Source of the DNA: Nocardia africana NBRC 100379
Lineage (GTDB): Bacteria; Actinomycetota; Actinomycetes; Mycobacteriales; Mycobacteriaceae
Reading direction: 5' to 3'
Assembly (NCBI RefSeq): GCF_001612635.1
Contig: NZ_BDAV01000013.1
Coordinates: forward strand, 62,001 to 126,000
Length of the DNA stretch: 64,000 nucleotides
In this document: positions 1 to 8,555 of the stretch, one piece after another
Layout of the letters: each line of letters starts with the position of its first letter
Numbering within the stretch: the first letter of the stretch is position 1
Program-made: the position numbers and the translations under genes
Notes under the pieces: model-generated
Told to the model about the DNA's origin: nothing
Databases searched by the model: none
The model's input: the letters and a program-made list of their open reading frames with translations, nothing else

Positions 1-1131
1 AGCGGCGGCGGATCGGCGGCCACACCCGCACCCGCAGCCATTTCGATCACCCCCGGCCAGGGCACCCGAGACGTCGATCCCTCGGCTCGGGTCCAGGTGA
101 GCACGAGCGACGGGGTGCTGTCGTCGGTGACCATGACGAACGAGCAGGGCAAGGCCATCGACGGGATCATGACGCCGGACAAGACCGAATGGAAACCGGC
201 CGTTCCGCTCGGCTACGGACGGACCTACACCGTGCGCGCGGAAGGGATCAGTGTCGCCGGACCCACGGGACCGGTCACATCGTCGTTCTCTACGCTCACC
301 CCGCGCAATCAGACGACGGTGTACCTCACCACGACCGGCGGCCAGCCTCTGGCCGACGGCGGGACCTACGGCGTCGGCACCGTGATCGTCGCACACTTCG
401 ACGAGGACATTCCCGACCGCGCGGCCGCGGAGAAGCGGCTGACTGTCACCACAGATCCGGCCGTCGACGGCGCCTGGTACTGGGTCGACAACCGCAACGC
501 GCACTGGCGTCCGCGCGAGTACTACCGGCCCGGCACCAAGGTGACCGTCTCGGCGAGGATCTACGGCGCGGAGCTGGGCCAGGGCCTGTTCGGGCAGGAA
601 GACAGCTCCACGACGTTCACCATCGGCCCGTCGCACGTCTCCATCGCCGACGACAACACCAAGCAGGTGCAGGTGTTCGAGAACGGGCAACTGGTGCGCA
701 CCATGCCCACCTCCATGGGCATGGGGGGCAGTGAGGTCATCGCCGGCAAGACGATCACGTTCTGGACCCAGCCCGGGGTCTACACCGTGATGGGCAAGGC
801 CAACCCCGTCATCATGGACTCCTCCACCTACGGACTGCCGGTGAATTCGCGACTAGGCTACAAGGAAGCCATCAACTGGGCCACTCAGATCAGCACCGAT
901 GGCATCTACCTGCACCAACTCGACTCCACCGTGTGGGCGCAAGGCAATACCGACACCTCACACGGCTGCCTGAATCTGAATCTCGACAACGCGCAGTGGT
1001 TCTACAACTTCTCCATACCCGGCGATGTCGTCGAAATCCGCAATACGGGCGGCGCACCCCTCGAGGTCTGGCAGAACGGCGACTGGAGCGTGCCGTGGGA
1101 TCAGTGGCAACAGGGCAGCGCGCTGCGCTGA
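1..1131 (+). CDS. L,D-transpeptidase (LdtMt2-like), 5' end cut by window
   Basis: The reading frame is open from base 1, so the N-terminus, expected to be a lipoprotein signal, lies outside the window. The visible 377 residues show two immunoglobulin-like segments followed by a YkuD catalytic domain. The active-site motif SHGCLNL, with its catalytic Cys, lies about 55 residues before the end. Family members form 3-3 cross-links between meso-diaminopimelate residues in the periplasm and resist most penicillins but not carbapenems. The layout matches mycobacterial LdtMt2-type enzymes. No BlaI-type dyad was seen near it, though its promoter is outside the window. Confidence 0.93.
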   Translation, partial: SGGGSAATPAPAAISITPGQGTRDVDPSARVQVSTSDGVLSSVTMTNEQGKAIDGIMTPDKTEWKPAVPLGYGRTYTVRAEGISVAGPTGPVTSSFSTLTPRNQTTVYLTTTGGQPLADGGTYGVGTVIVAHFDEDIPDRAAAEKRLTVTTDPAVDGAWYWVDNRNAHWRPREYYRPGTKVTVSARIYGAELGQGLFGQEDSSTTFTIGPSHVSIADDNTKQVQVFENGQLVRTMPTSMGMGGSEVIAGKTITFWTQPGVYTVMGKANPVIMDSSTYGLPVNSRLGYKEAINWATQISTDGIYLHQLDSTVWAQGNTDTSHGCLNLNLDNAQWFYNFSIPGDVVEIRNTGGAPLEVWQNGDWSVPWDQWQQGSALR

Positions 1132-1151
1132 AGACTAAGCCCGGCGGCGTC

Positions 1152-1598
1152 TCACCGCGTCGCAGCCGCCGGAACTCCACACGATCGCTCCCCGCGCAGG
1201 CGCCGCACCAACGCCCAGCCGAGCAAGGCCAGCGACCCTACCGCGAGTATCGGCTGCACCGGCGCCCACAACGTCAACGCTCCACTGACGCCGATAATGG
1301 CGACCACGAGCTTGTTACATACCGGGCACCCCACGGCAAACGCGGACAACAGATTCGCCCACGCCCCTGCCGTGGGAGCCTTGGCCGACAGCGGACTGCG
1401 CACGTACGTCGCCATGATCAGGCCACTGAGGATCGCCGTCGCGAGCCACACCGGGTAGTTCCACCACAGCACCGGCGTCATCCGGGTATAGAACGGCGTC
1501 GATATCACCCCGGTCGGAACGCCCACGACCACGGCCGCGAGTACCGCAACCCCGAGCGCTACTACCCAGCGCCGCAACTTCCACTGAGAGATCGTCAC
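1152..1598 (-). CDS. Small polytopic membrane protein with CPVC motif
   Basis: This 148-residue protein starts with GTG and has about four hydrophobic segments. Its striking feature is GCPVCNK near residue 100 at a membrane edge, a CxxC pair that could be redox-active or bind metal. It is read away from the His-rich gene at 1812. Two BlaI-type dyads (1645-1661 and 1700-1721) lie in the shared intergenic space, so both genes are probably controlled together. No named family is recognised. The context of copper and thiol genes suggests a membrane redox or metal role, which is inference. Confidence 0.72.
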   Translation of the reverse strand: MTISQWKLRRWVVALGVAVLAAVVVGVPTGVISTPFYTRMTPVLWWNYPVWLATAILSGLIMATYVRSPLSAKAPTAGAWANLLSAFAVGCPVCNKLVVAIIGVSGALTLWAPVQPILAVGSLALLGWALVRRLRGERSCGVPAAATR

Positions 1599-1644
1599 AG
1601 ATCAGCACCCCTTCTCGGACGCTTGCCGAATGTCCTCAGCAAAT

Positions 1645-1661
1645 TACTAACTCGAATAGTA
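1645..1661. promoter_or_regulatory. Short BlaI-type operator (TACTA-N7-TAGTA)
   Basis: TACTA and TAGTA half-sites are separated by 7 bases, the same geometry as the sites at 14812, 16473 and 18133. It lies 47 bases upstream of the GTG of the CPVC membrane protein (minus strand) and also upstream of the His-rich gene. Confidence 0.75.
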
Positions 1662-1699
1662 GTTCAGGGCTTGGCGGCCATCGACAAGCCATGTACCTT

Positions 1700-1721
1700 C
1701 TACGTACGTAGGTAGATAGTA
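1700..1721. promoter_or_regulatory. Long-type BlaI operator variant
   Basis: CTACGTACGTAG is a perfect 12-bp palindrome at 1700-1711, followed by an ATAGTA at 1716-1721. The core equals that of the long operators at 10026 and 10801, but the flanking ATAGTA is displaced by 4 bases. It lies about 90 bases upstream of the His-rich gene at 1812. Confidence 0.65.
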
Positions 1722-1811
1722 GATAGACCGCCCCGCTCGTGGATCGTGTTACGCCACAACACTTGCGCGGCCCGCAACCTGCCGTTCCCGGCAGAAAGGA
1801 TCGATCCGACC

Positions 1812-2066
1812 ATGACGAAGCGTTCCGCCAACCGCCGCCGTCTCGCCACCGTGCTCGCACTCGCCACCGCGGCCCCGCTGGGCGCCGCCGTACTTTTCGC
1901 GGGCACCGCCTCGGCCGCCCCTGCTGCGGGTCCGGGTTCGGCACTGCAAGACATCAAGGGCCACCGCCACGGGCATGGGCATGGACACGGCCATGGCCAC
2001 GGTCACGGCCGGAATGGACAGGGCTGGAACGGCTTCCGGCTGCCCGGTAGCGGCAGCGCTCTGTAG
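1812..2066 (+). CDS. Secreted His/Gly-repeat protein, probable metal binder
   Basis: The 84-residue product has a signal peptide (basic MTKRSANRRR start, Ala-rich core, ASAAP cleavage region). It then carries an alternating His-Gly tract, HRHGHGHGHG and onwards, of about eight histidines in a row of dipeptides, before a short Gly/Asn tail. Such tracts bind Cu(II), Ni(II) or Zn(II). The ATG was chosen because the signal peptide starts there and GAAAGGATC precedes it. Two BlaI-type dyads lie upstream. Its likely role is extracytoplasmic metal buffering; no family name is claimed. Confidence 0.8.
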   Translation: MTKRSANRRRLATVLALATAAPLGAAVLFAGTASAAPAAGPGSALQDIKGHRHGHGHGHGHGHGHGRNGQGWNGFRLPGSGSAL

Positions 2067-2171
2067 TTCGCGAAGCAGCCCGACGGTTCGGCCGCGTGGA
2101 CACGGCCGAGCCGTCAGCCCAAAGCTCAGGCCGTAGTTCCGCAGCTACTCCACCCGCTGAAAGGCAGCGCA

Positions 2172-2501
2172 ATGAATACCGGCGTCTCACAAGAACCTTC
2201 GAAGATCCGCCCGAAGCGATCGATCCTCAGACTCGGCGTAGCGGTAGCTGCATCGGCCCTCGCCGTGTCGGTCCCGATGGCGCCCGCACTCGCCGCCCCT
2301 GACGCCACACCGCAAGCCGAGCGTGCGAGCTATCCCCTGTCGATGCCGCCGACCCCGTACATCCCACCAGCCCCGCACGCACCGGCTCCGCCGCACCGCG
2401 CCATCCCGGGCCCTGGCCGACCGAGTTTTCCGAACTACGACCGGCACCCCAACACGCCCGCGCCCCATCGGAGTCTGCCTCCGACGGGTAGTGCGTGGTG
2501 A
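2172..2501 (+). CDS. Secreted Pro-rich small protein
   Basis: The 109-residue product has a hydrophobic signal segment at about residues 20-42 ending in ALAAP. A Pro/His/Tyr-rich low-complexity tail (PPTPYIPPAPHAPAPP) follows. An AAGG-type ribosome site precedes the ATG. It follows the His-rich gene on the same strand by about 105 bases and may share its transcript. Scattered histidines in the tail could bind metal, but no function can be assigned. Confidence 0.6.
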   Translation: MNTGVSQEPSKIRPKRSILRLGVAVAASALAVSVPMAPALAAPDATPQAERASYPLSMPPTPYIPPAPHAPAPPHRAIPGPGRPSFPNYDRHPNTPAPHRSLPPTGSAW

Positions 2502-2579
2502 CCCCGGCGTAGGGCCAGGACTGTGGCACATTCGAGCTGCGAACTCGCGCGCCATTCAAGAACACAGGTAGCGAATAGC

Positions 2580-2596
2580 TACTATGTTGGGCCGTA
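2580..2596. promoter_or_regulatory. Short BlaI-type operator before PIG-L deacetylase
   Basis: TACTA-N7-CCGTA, embedded in a wider imperfect palindrome (GCTA...TAGC). The degenerate right half matches the operator of the first repressor gene (10537-10553), which also reads TACTA-N7-CCGTA. Confidence 0.65.
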
Positions 2597-2653
2597 GATA
2601 GCTTGACTAGAGGCCGTAGTCGCACCGACCGACAGTGCACTGTCAGGGGCGCA

Positions 2654-2749
2654 ATGCGACCATGCTCGGCGCACCCGCGCTCGGCAGGCACGGCGCTGCG
2701 CTTCAACGGCGTCGCCAGGTATCGCGAGAGATTGGAGCGCAAATCATGA
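2654..2749 (+). CDS. Possible 31-residue upstream ORF coupled to PIG-L gene
   Basis: A short frame starts at ATG 2654 after an AGGGG site. It ends in TGA overlapping the ATG of the deacetylase gene by 4 bases (ATGA). The peptide is Arg/Ala-rich with one Cys and has no recognisable domain. It would couple translation of the next gene to its own. It may equally be a chance frame in the leader. Confidence 0.3.
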   Translation: MRPCSAHPRSAGTALRFNGVARYRERLERKS

Positions 2750-3627
2750 GCGGGGGCTTGGTGGTCGTATCGCCACATTTCGATGATGCGGCGCTCTCGG
2801 TCGGCGCGCTCATCGCCCGGTCGGCCGCAGCAGGCGATCCTGTTCGGGTGCTGACGGTCTACACGGAACCACCGTCGCGCGCGGAATTGCCCGGCAGGAG
2901 CCGGCTCTTCGGCGACTACGCGACCCGGCAGGCCGAAGACGACCGTGCAATGATCCTCCTCGGCGCGGCGTCGCGTCGGCTTGGTTTGCGCGAGCGACTG
3001 TTTCGTCAGCCGCCGTTGAAACGAAGCACCGATCTTTTCCGGACCTCCGGTCGACTTTTGGAGTCGGCCGAACTTTTGACTATCGAGCGATGCATAGTCG
3101 AGTTGCTCGAGGACCCCGGTATTCGGATTCTGGCTCCGCTGGGCATCGGCAACCACTACGACCATGTAGAAGTTGCGACCGCGGCGATTCGCGTCGCGGC
3201 TGTGCACGCCCCAACGAACCGCATCGAGTTCTACGAAGATTTTCCGGCACTGTCGGAGTTGTGGCGGCGCCGCCATCCGGTCGCGCGCACGTTACCACAG
3301 CTGTTGAGGTCAGCCCCCTTATGGGCCAGCCCGGCAGCCGGGATCGTCATGGAAGCGATGTCGGTGCTGTCACGGGGACCCACGTCCCCGGATCTTGCGG
3401 GACAGAGCCCGCGCGATGGTGCGCACTGGTCGGCCCGGATCGCTCCAGTAGATGGCTACGAGAAGGTGAAGCTGCGTGCGATTGCCCAGTACCGCACCCA
3501 GTTACAAGCATCGGGCGCTGACGAGCATCCGATGGCCAAGCTGATCCGCCGCGCACACCACTGCCGCGGCGGAGAAATCCTGTGGCGGCTCGATCTCGCC
3601 CGGACTCCCCCGACGATGCTCCCCTGA
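2746..3627 (+). CDS. PIG-L (LmbE-like) deacetylase
   Basis: The product is 293 residues with the family's zinc motif PHFDDA near the N-terminus (residues about 10-15) and the second His motif HYDHVEV in the middle. PIG-L enzymes remove acetyl groups from GlcNAc-type substrates; actinobacterial members act in mycothiol synthesis, mycothiol conjugate cleavage or antibiotic pathways. The ATG at 2746 follows a TTGGAG site and puts the catalytic motif at the usual place. A BlaI-type dyad lies 150 bases upstream. In a thiol and metal island, a mycothiol-related substrate is attractive but unproven. Confidence 0.85.
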   Translation: MSGGLVVVSPHFDDAALSVGALIARSAAAGDPVRVLTVYTEPPSRAELPGRSRLFGDYATRQAEDDRAMILLGAASRRLGLRERLFRQPPLKRSTDLFRTSGRLLESAELLTIERCIVELLEDPGIRILAPLGIGNHYDHVEVATAAIRVAAVHAPTNRIEFYEDFPALSELWRRRHPVARTLPQLLRSAPLWASPAAGIVMEAMSVLSRGPTSPDLAGQSPRDGAHWSARIAPVDGYEKVKLRAIAQYRTQLQASGADEHPMAKLIRRAHHCRGGEILWRLDLARTPPTMLP

Positions 3628-3798
3628 AATTGAGCGGACGGTGATGGTCGTCTCGGCGCCTGACGGCTATCTGTCTGGGCGAGTGAATCTACCGTTGACG
3701 GGTATCACACGCACGAGCGAAGCGGTGACGCGCCGGAAGTATCGATACGGGCGAGACCGCACCAACATGAGATCCCCAAATCGAGCAAGGAGATCCGG

Positions 3799-4458
3799 AT
3801 GCATGCACGATCGCTAGTGTTTCGATGGACGGTGGCCGGACTTGCCGCGGCGAGTGTGGTGGTAGTCGCCGGCTGTAGTGACCGCAGCGGCACCGGCTCC
3901 ACCACAACAGCCACAACGATGCCGACTACCAGCATGAGCGGCATGGCCCAGTCTTCGTCTCGGCAGGCACCGACTCGTACCGATTTCAACGACGCCGACG
4001 TCACCTTCTTGCAGGAAATGTATCCCCATCACGCACAGGCTGTGCAGATGGCCGACCTGGCTCCGGCACGGACGCAGAACCAGCAGATACTCCAACTGGC
4101 GACCGAGATCAAGAACGCCCAGCAGCCCGAGATGACTCAGATCCGCTCGCTGCTGCAGCAATTCGGTAAACCGGGCCCGTCGGCCGATACCGGCGGCATG
4201 CAGGACATGCCGGGCATGCCGAACATGCCCGGGATGATGTCCACCCAGCAAATGCAGGACCTGCAATCGAAGTCCGGCAGCGACTTCGACCGCACGTTTC
4301 TGTCGATGATGATCGAGCATCACACCGGCGCCATCAATATGGCCAAGACTGAGCAGGCCCAGGGCGTCAATCCCGACGCACGCAAACTCGCCGATTCAGT
4401 CGTCACCAGCCAGCAGGCAGAAATCGACCGAATGAAGGCCATGTTGGGACAGCGCTGA
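3799..4458 (+). CDS. DUF305 lipoprotein, Met/His-rich
   Basis: A 219-residue lipoprotein: the signal segment ends in the lipobox VAGC at about residue 26. Two DUF305 signatures follow, MYPHHAQAV (about residue 75) and MIEHHTGAI (about residue 172). Between them is a Met-Pro-Gly stretch (MPGMPNMPGMM). DUF305 proteins are four-helix, ferritin-like and frequently occur beside copper resistance genes. AAGGAGAT sits 5 bases before the ATG. No BlaI-type dyad was found in the 170 bases upstream, so it may be controlled differently from its neighbours. It converges with the nuclease-like gene. Confidence 0.9.
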   Translation: MHARSLVFRWTVAGLAAASVVVVAGCSDRSGTGSTTTATTMPTTSMSGMAQSSSRQAPTRTDFNDADVTFLQEMYPHHAQAVQMADLAPARTQNQQILQLATEIKNAQQPEMTQIRSLLQQFGKPGPSADTGGMQDMPGMPNMPGMMSTQQMQDLQSKSGSDFDRTFLSMMIEHHTGAINMAKTEQAQGVNPDARKLADSVVTSQQAEIDRMKAMLGQR

Positions 4459-4538
4459 GCAAGGGTTGGACCGACCGCCTCATGGACTCTTTCTCCTGAT
4501 CAGCTGCCTGACCCCGGCAACGCCATTTCAGCGGAGAT

Positions 4539-5882
4539 TCAACTCAGGTCTCGGGCCAGTTCCTCGATGGGCCGCATCCCTGTGCCGAACCGCATGATCG
4601 CCTCGCGGTGCGCACGAAGTTCGCCATAGGGCAGGTACCGCACTTTCAGGTCGGCAACGCGACTGAAGGCGGGGCGCCTGATCTGCGCTCGAACCTCCTG
4701 TTCGCGCGAATCCGGCGCGACGAGGAACAATCCCCGCGCGGCAGCGGGTTCCCCACTGAGCGCGAGATCGAGCATCCGGACGATCCCGGAGTAGATCGAG
4801 GTCGTGTGCTCCACCTCGAACGCGGCGGCGACGCTTCCGCGACTGTCGAACCACAGCACATCGATCAATCCGATCGCATCCGCTGCCGGACTCGACGCCA
4901 GGGCAACCGGCAGCGCGGCCAGACACCCGTCCCCCAGGCGACCGCCGTCATATTCGCGACCGCGGTCGTTGCTTGCCATCCAGACATCGAATCCGAGGGC
5001 ACGGCCGAGATCGCGTAGCCAACCCTGAACCTCGGTATGCGACACATCGTCACGCATCGCCCGATCCCGGGCCTTGTCGACAGCGGCGTCCGACCGCACC
5101 AGTACCAGATCCGCCTCCCACGCAGCACGGGCATTCGCATCCACACCGGCGCGAGGCGGCGCCACATACCGCCCTTGCCCGAGGTCGAACAACAGTCCGG
5201 CGACCGCGCCGAGGTCGTTGGACAACAAATTCCGGTGGGTGGCATTGAGCGCCAACATCCCCTCCCGCATGGCCAGATACTGGTCCCATTTGCCGAGCTT
5301 GACCCGTGCGCCGACGAGGGCGTTGTAGCCGTTGACGATCGCGGTATTGAACGGCGCTGCCACTGTGGGATGCAGGAAGTACAGCAGATTCGCGGCGGCG
5401 GGCCCGAGCCCTTTGATGTTCTGTCCGGCCAACACCCGGATAGCGGCCAGCACCTGGGCCTCGGTGGTGCAACAGCGGCAGGTTTCCAGCATCCGGGCGA
5501 AAGCCAGCTGGTTGTCACGGTTTTCGTAGATATCGGGGATGCGGAGCTTCGGTTTCCACAGAAAGGCATGATCGGCGCCCTTGAACATCTGCCGCTGTTC
5601 GGCGATGGACCCGACGACCGTCTCGAGCGACGATCCCTTGTAGGCGACCCCGAACGTGTCGGCCTCGATCTCGCGAACCACCTCCTCGATACCGCGCCGG
5701 ATGGAACGAAAATTCTTCAGCCTCTCTTCCCAGAGGAACCAGGTGCGATACGTCCCGCCAGGGTCGTCGCGCCACCGCCGAATCAGCGCGGCAACCGCAT
5801 CGTGGTCGAGATCGAGAACTTTGGACGCCGAAGGCGCCGACGGAGTAAGAGCCACGACATCACATCGCCATCTGCCGGGCAT
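4539..5882 (-). CDS. Putative PD-(D/E)XK nuclease-like protein with HhH segment
   Basis: This 447-residue soluble protein has a middle segment IKGLGPAAANLLYFLHP (about residues 155-172) that resembles a helix-hairpin-helix DNA-binding motif. The C-terminal segment contains IDVLWF followed by AAFEVEHTT (about residues 340-365), matching the D...ExE/K core of PD-(D/E)XK nucleases seen in some restriction endonucleases. There is no methyltransferase beside it. The start is uncertain: GTG ten codons downstream is an alternative. It stands alone between the DUF305 gene and a hydrolase fragment. The nuclease call is from motif reading only. Confidence 0.55.
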   Translation of the reverse strand: MPGRWRCDVVALTPSAPSASKVLDLDHDAVAALIRRWRDDPGGTYRTWFLWEERLKNFRSIRRGIEEVVREIEADTFGVAYKGSSLETVVGSIAEQRQMFKGADHAFLWKPKLRIPDIYENRDNQLAFARMLETCRCCTTEAQVLAAIRVLAGQNIKGLGPAAANLLYFLHPTVAAPFNTAIVNGYNALVGARVKLGKWDQYLAMREGMLALNATHRNLLSNDLGAVAGLLFDLGQGRYVAPPRAGVDANARAAWEADLVLVRSDAAVDKARDRAMRDDVSHTEVQGWLRDLGRALGFDVWMASNDRGREYDGGRLGDGCLAALPVALASSPAADAIGLIDVLWFDSRGSVAAAFEVEHTTSIYSGIVRMLDLALSGEPAAARGLFLVAPDSREQEVRAQIRRPAFSRVADLKVRYLPYGELRAHREAIMRFGTGMRPIEELARDLS

Positions 5883-5943
5883 TTGTTAGATGGATGTCGG
5901 ACAGATCGGGAAGACCACTACCAACGCTGTCCCTCAACGGGTT

Positions 5944-6276
5944 TCAGCCACTGAGAAATCCCGTGGCTTCGTTCCCCAGATGCCGGCTCATCAAGCTCCC
6001 GTAGTGCCCGCGCCGACGCCGGACCAGCAACGTGACGTCCGGTACCAGTGCGGCTGTGCGAGCCGCAATGTCCGACGACAGGAATGGATCTCGTTCGCCT
6101 TCAATCAGTAGCAGAGGTGATCCGATGTCCTGCAACCGATTCCGGCAATCGAACGCGACCGGCGCCTCGGCCGTGACGATCCCGTCGGCCAGGCCCTCGC
6201 CACGATCGTCCAAGTCCCGTGCCCACATCACGGCGCGCGTGAGGGGAACCGGTGACCGCTGCGCGGTAATCAGCAC
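5944..6276 (-). pseudogene. C-terminal fragment of an alpha/beta hydrolase
   Basis: The 110-residue frame matches only the last third of an alpha/beta hydrolase. LLLIEGERDPF carries the acidic residue and RRGHYG the catalytic His position. The nucleophile elbow (GxSxG) and N-terminal half are absent. An in-frame stop occurs just before the GTG at 6276, exactly where the operator-like sequence 6281-6297 begins. It appears to be a 5'-deleted remnant left by a rearrangement. Confidence 0.6.
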
Positions 6277-6280
6277 AATC

Positions 6281-6297
6281 TACGTAGACAAATAGTA
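6281..6297. promoter_or_regulatory. Long-type BlaI operator, right half
   Basis: CTACGTA-GACAA-ATAGTA keeps the exact spacing of the right side of the 26-bp operator at 10026. The left ATACTAT arm is not conserved. It lies 30 bases upstream of the GTG at 6328 and precedes a TATAGT that can serve as a -10 element. Confidence 0.6.
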
Positions 6298-6327
6298 GTT
6301 TCGCGGCGCGATGGTTATAGTCGTGGT

Positions 6328-6762
6328 GTGATCGCCGCCGGGATTCGCGCATGGACTGTTCGAGCAGTCTTTGCCGTTCTCGTTACCCTCGGCTTGCTCG
6401 GCTTGGGATCGAGCCATTGCCAGCTGATCAATGCCGCCCGAACCGAATCGACACACACGGATTCGGTTTCTGCGGTCAATGTTCCGGGCAACCGGATTAC
6501 GGCTTCGCCGGTCAAGATCGGCTACGCCCATGCTACGCATGAACATTCCGACGGCGATAACAAGTTTGCGCCCGGACACTCGACGGTCAAGTCGGTAGCG
6601 CCCCGCCCGGAAAGCGCGACCGCCGCGTTGCCCGTGTCGAGCATCACGCCCGCCGATATCGCGCCGCCTCGAACTGCCAGCATGCGCGCTCCACCACGCA
6701 CCGAGTCGACCAGCTCCCAGGGCCGCGCAATTCTCACTCGATTCTGTATCTCCCGACGCTGA
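6328..6762 (+). CDS. Small exported or membrane-anchored His-containing protein
   Basis: The 144-residue product has one strong hydrophobic segment (residues about 12-30) ending GLGSSHC. A hydrophilic region with HATHEHSD follows, and the end is FCISRR. The layout resembles small copper-inducible membrane proteins of the LpqS type in mycobacteria, but this rests on general appearance and C/H placement. A TATAGT lies only 7 bases before the GTG, so the mRNA may be leaderless. It is directly downstream of a long-type operator half-site. No enzymatic role is evident. Confidence 0.6.
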   Translation: MIAAGIRAWTVRAVFAVLVTLGLLGLGSSHCQLINAARTESTHTDSVSAVNVPGNRITASPVKIGYAHATHEHSDGDNKFAPGHSTVKSVAPRPESATAALPVSSITPADIAPPRTASMRAPPRTESTSSQGRAILTRFCISRR

Positions 6763-6956
6763 CTGACGGGTCAGCGCCAGACCGAGAATCTCGGTCGGTG
6801 GCTGCTGCCCTCATCCGTCCCGCTGCCGTGCCCGGCTGCGGCTCACAGAATCGAACCCACATGAATAGGCCTTCCCTCGGCAACCCCCAGCACGTCACCT
6901 CCACCATCGGTCGCCCGCAACGCCAGTTTTCCCGAGACTCTCAGGAGTGCCCCACA

Positions 6957-8555
6957 GTGAGCCAAAATGGCCGTCCTGTTGTTCTGATCGCCGACAAGCT
7001 CGCCCAGTCGACCGTCGATGCGCTCGGTGACGGTGTCGAGGTTCGCTGGGTCGACGGCCCCAATCGACCCGAGCTGCTGGCCGCCGTGCCCGAGGCCGAC
7101 GCGCTGCTGGTCCGTTCGGCCACCACCGTCGACGCCGAGGTGCTCGAGGCCGGTAAGAACCTCAAGATCGTCGCCCGCGCCGGCGTCGGCCTCGACAATG
7201 TCGACGTGCCCGCGGCCACCGAGCGCGGTGTCATGGTCGTCAACGCGCCGACCTCCAACATCCACACCGCGGCCGAGCATGCCGTCACCCTGCTGCTGGC
7301 CGCCGCCCGCCAGATCCCGGCCGCCGACGCCACCCTGCGCGAGCACACGTGGCAGCGCAGCAAGTTCAATGGTGTCGAGATCTTCGGCAAGACCGTCGGC
7401 GTCATCGGCCTGGGCCGTATCGGCCAGCTGTTCGCGCAGCGCCTCGCCGCCTTCGAGACCAAGGTCATCGCCTACGACCCGTACACCTCCCCGGCCCGCG
7501 CCGCCCAGCTGGGCATCGAGCTGCTGAGCCTGGACGAGGTGCTCGAGCGCGCCGACTTCATCTCCATTCACCTGCCCAAGACTCCCGAGACCAAGGGCAT
7601 GCTGAACAAGGAGACCCTGGCCAAGACCAAGAAGGGCGTCATCATCGTCAACGCCGCCCGCGGCGGTCTGATCGACGAGCAGGCCCTGGCCGATGCCATC
7701 ACCTCCGGCCACGTGCGCGCCGCCGGCATCGACGTGTTCGAGACCGAGCCGTCGACCGACAGCCCGCTGTTCGAGCTGCCGCAGGTCGTTGTGACCCCGC
7801 ACCTGGGCGCATCCACCGCCGAGGCCCAGGACCGCGCCGGAACCGATGTCGCCAAGTCGGTGCAGCTCGCCCTCGCGGGTGAGTTCGTGCCCGGTGCGGT
7901 GAACGTCGCCGGTGGCGCGGTCAGCGAGATCGTCGCGCCCTGGCTGGACATCGTGCGCAAGCAGGGTGTGTTGCTGGGCGCCCTCGCCGACGAGCTGCCG
8001 GTCTCCCTCGAACTCCAGGTGCGCGGCGAGCTGTCCTCGGAAGAGGTTGCGGTGCTGGAACTCTCGGCGCTGCGTGGCGTGTTCTCCGCGCACGTCGAGG
8101 ACGCGGTCACCTTCGTCAACGCCCCGTCGCTGGCCGAGGAGCGGGGTCTCGAGGCCTCCGTCACCACCCACAGCGAGAGCCCGACCCACCGCAGCCTGGT
8201 CGACCTGCGCGCCGTATTCGGCGACGGCCGCACCCTGAACGTCGCCGGCACCCTGACCGAGCCCGCTCAGGTCGAGAAGATCGTCAACATCAACGGCCGC
8301 AACTACGACATGCGCGCCGAGGGCCTCAACCTGGCGATCCTCAACTACGACGACCGCCCGGGTGCCCTGGGCAAGATCGGCACCAAGCTGGGCGAGGCGG
8401 CCATCGACATCAAGGCCGCGCAGCTGAGCCAGGACATCGACAAGGAAGGCGCGACCGTCATCCTGCGCGTCAACGAATCCGTCCCGGCCGATGTGCAGTC
8501 CGCGATCGCCGAGGCCGTCGGCGCCGCGAAGGTGGCCCAGGTCGACCTGAGCTGA
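6957..8555 (+). CDS. serA: D-3-phosphoglycerate dehydrogenase
   Basis: This 532-residue enzyme catalyses the first step of serine synthesis, oxidising 3-phosphoglycerate with NAD. It shows the D-isomer 2-hydroxyacid dehydrogenase fold: the nucleotide motif GVIGLGRIGQ at about residue 150, the catalytic Arg region NAARGGLIDE, and HLGAS with the catalytic His. The mycobacterial-type ASB domain and a C-terminal ACT domain (from NLAILNYDDRPGALGKIG) follow. GTG 6957 was chosen because AGGAG precedes it and the length equals that of mycobacterial SerA. It is a housekeeping gene inside the metal island. Confidence 0.97.
   Translation: MSQNGRPVVLIADKLAQSTVDALGDGVEVRWVDGPNRPELLAAVPEADALLVRSATTVDAEVLEAGKNLKIVARAGVGLDNVDVPAATERGVMVVNAPTSNIHTAAEHAVTLLLAAARQIPAADATLREHTWQRSKFNGVEIFGKTVGVIGLGRIGQLFAQRLAAFETKVIAYDPYTSPARAAQLGIELLSLDEVLERADFISIHLPKTPETKGMLNKETLAKTKKGVIIVNAARGGLIDEQALADAITSGHVRAAGIDVFETEPSTDSPLFELPQVVVTPHLGASTAEAQDRAGTDVAKSVQLALAGEFVPGAVNVAGGAVSEIVAPWLDIVRKQGVLLGALADELPVSLELQVRGELSSEEVAVLELSALRGVFSAHVEDAVTFVNAPSLAEERGLEASVTTHSESPTHRSLVDLRAVFGDGRTLNVAGTLTEPAQVEKIVNINGRNYDMRAEGLNLAILNYDDRPGALGKIGTKLGEAAIDIKAAQLSQDIDKEGATVILRVNESVPADVQSAIAEAVGAAKVAQVDLS

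Noticed and set aside
6843..8251. Long open frames antisense to serA
   Set aside because: Codon-bias shadows of a strong GC-rich gene; no domain match.
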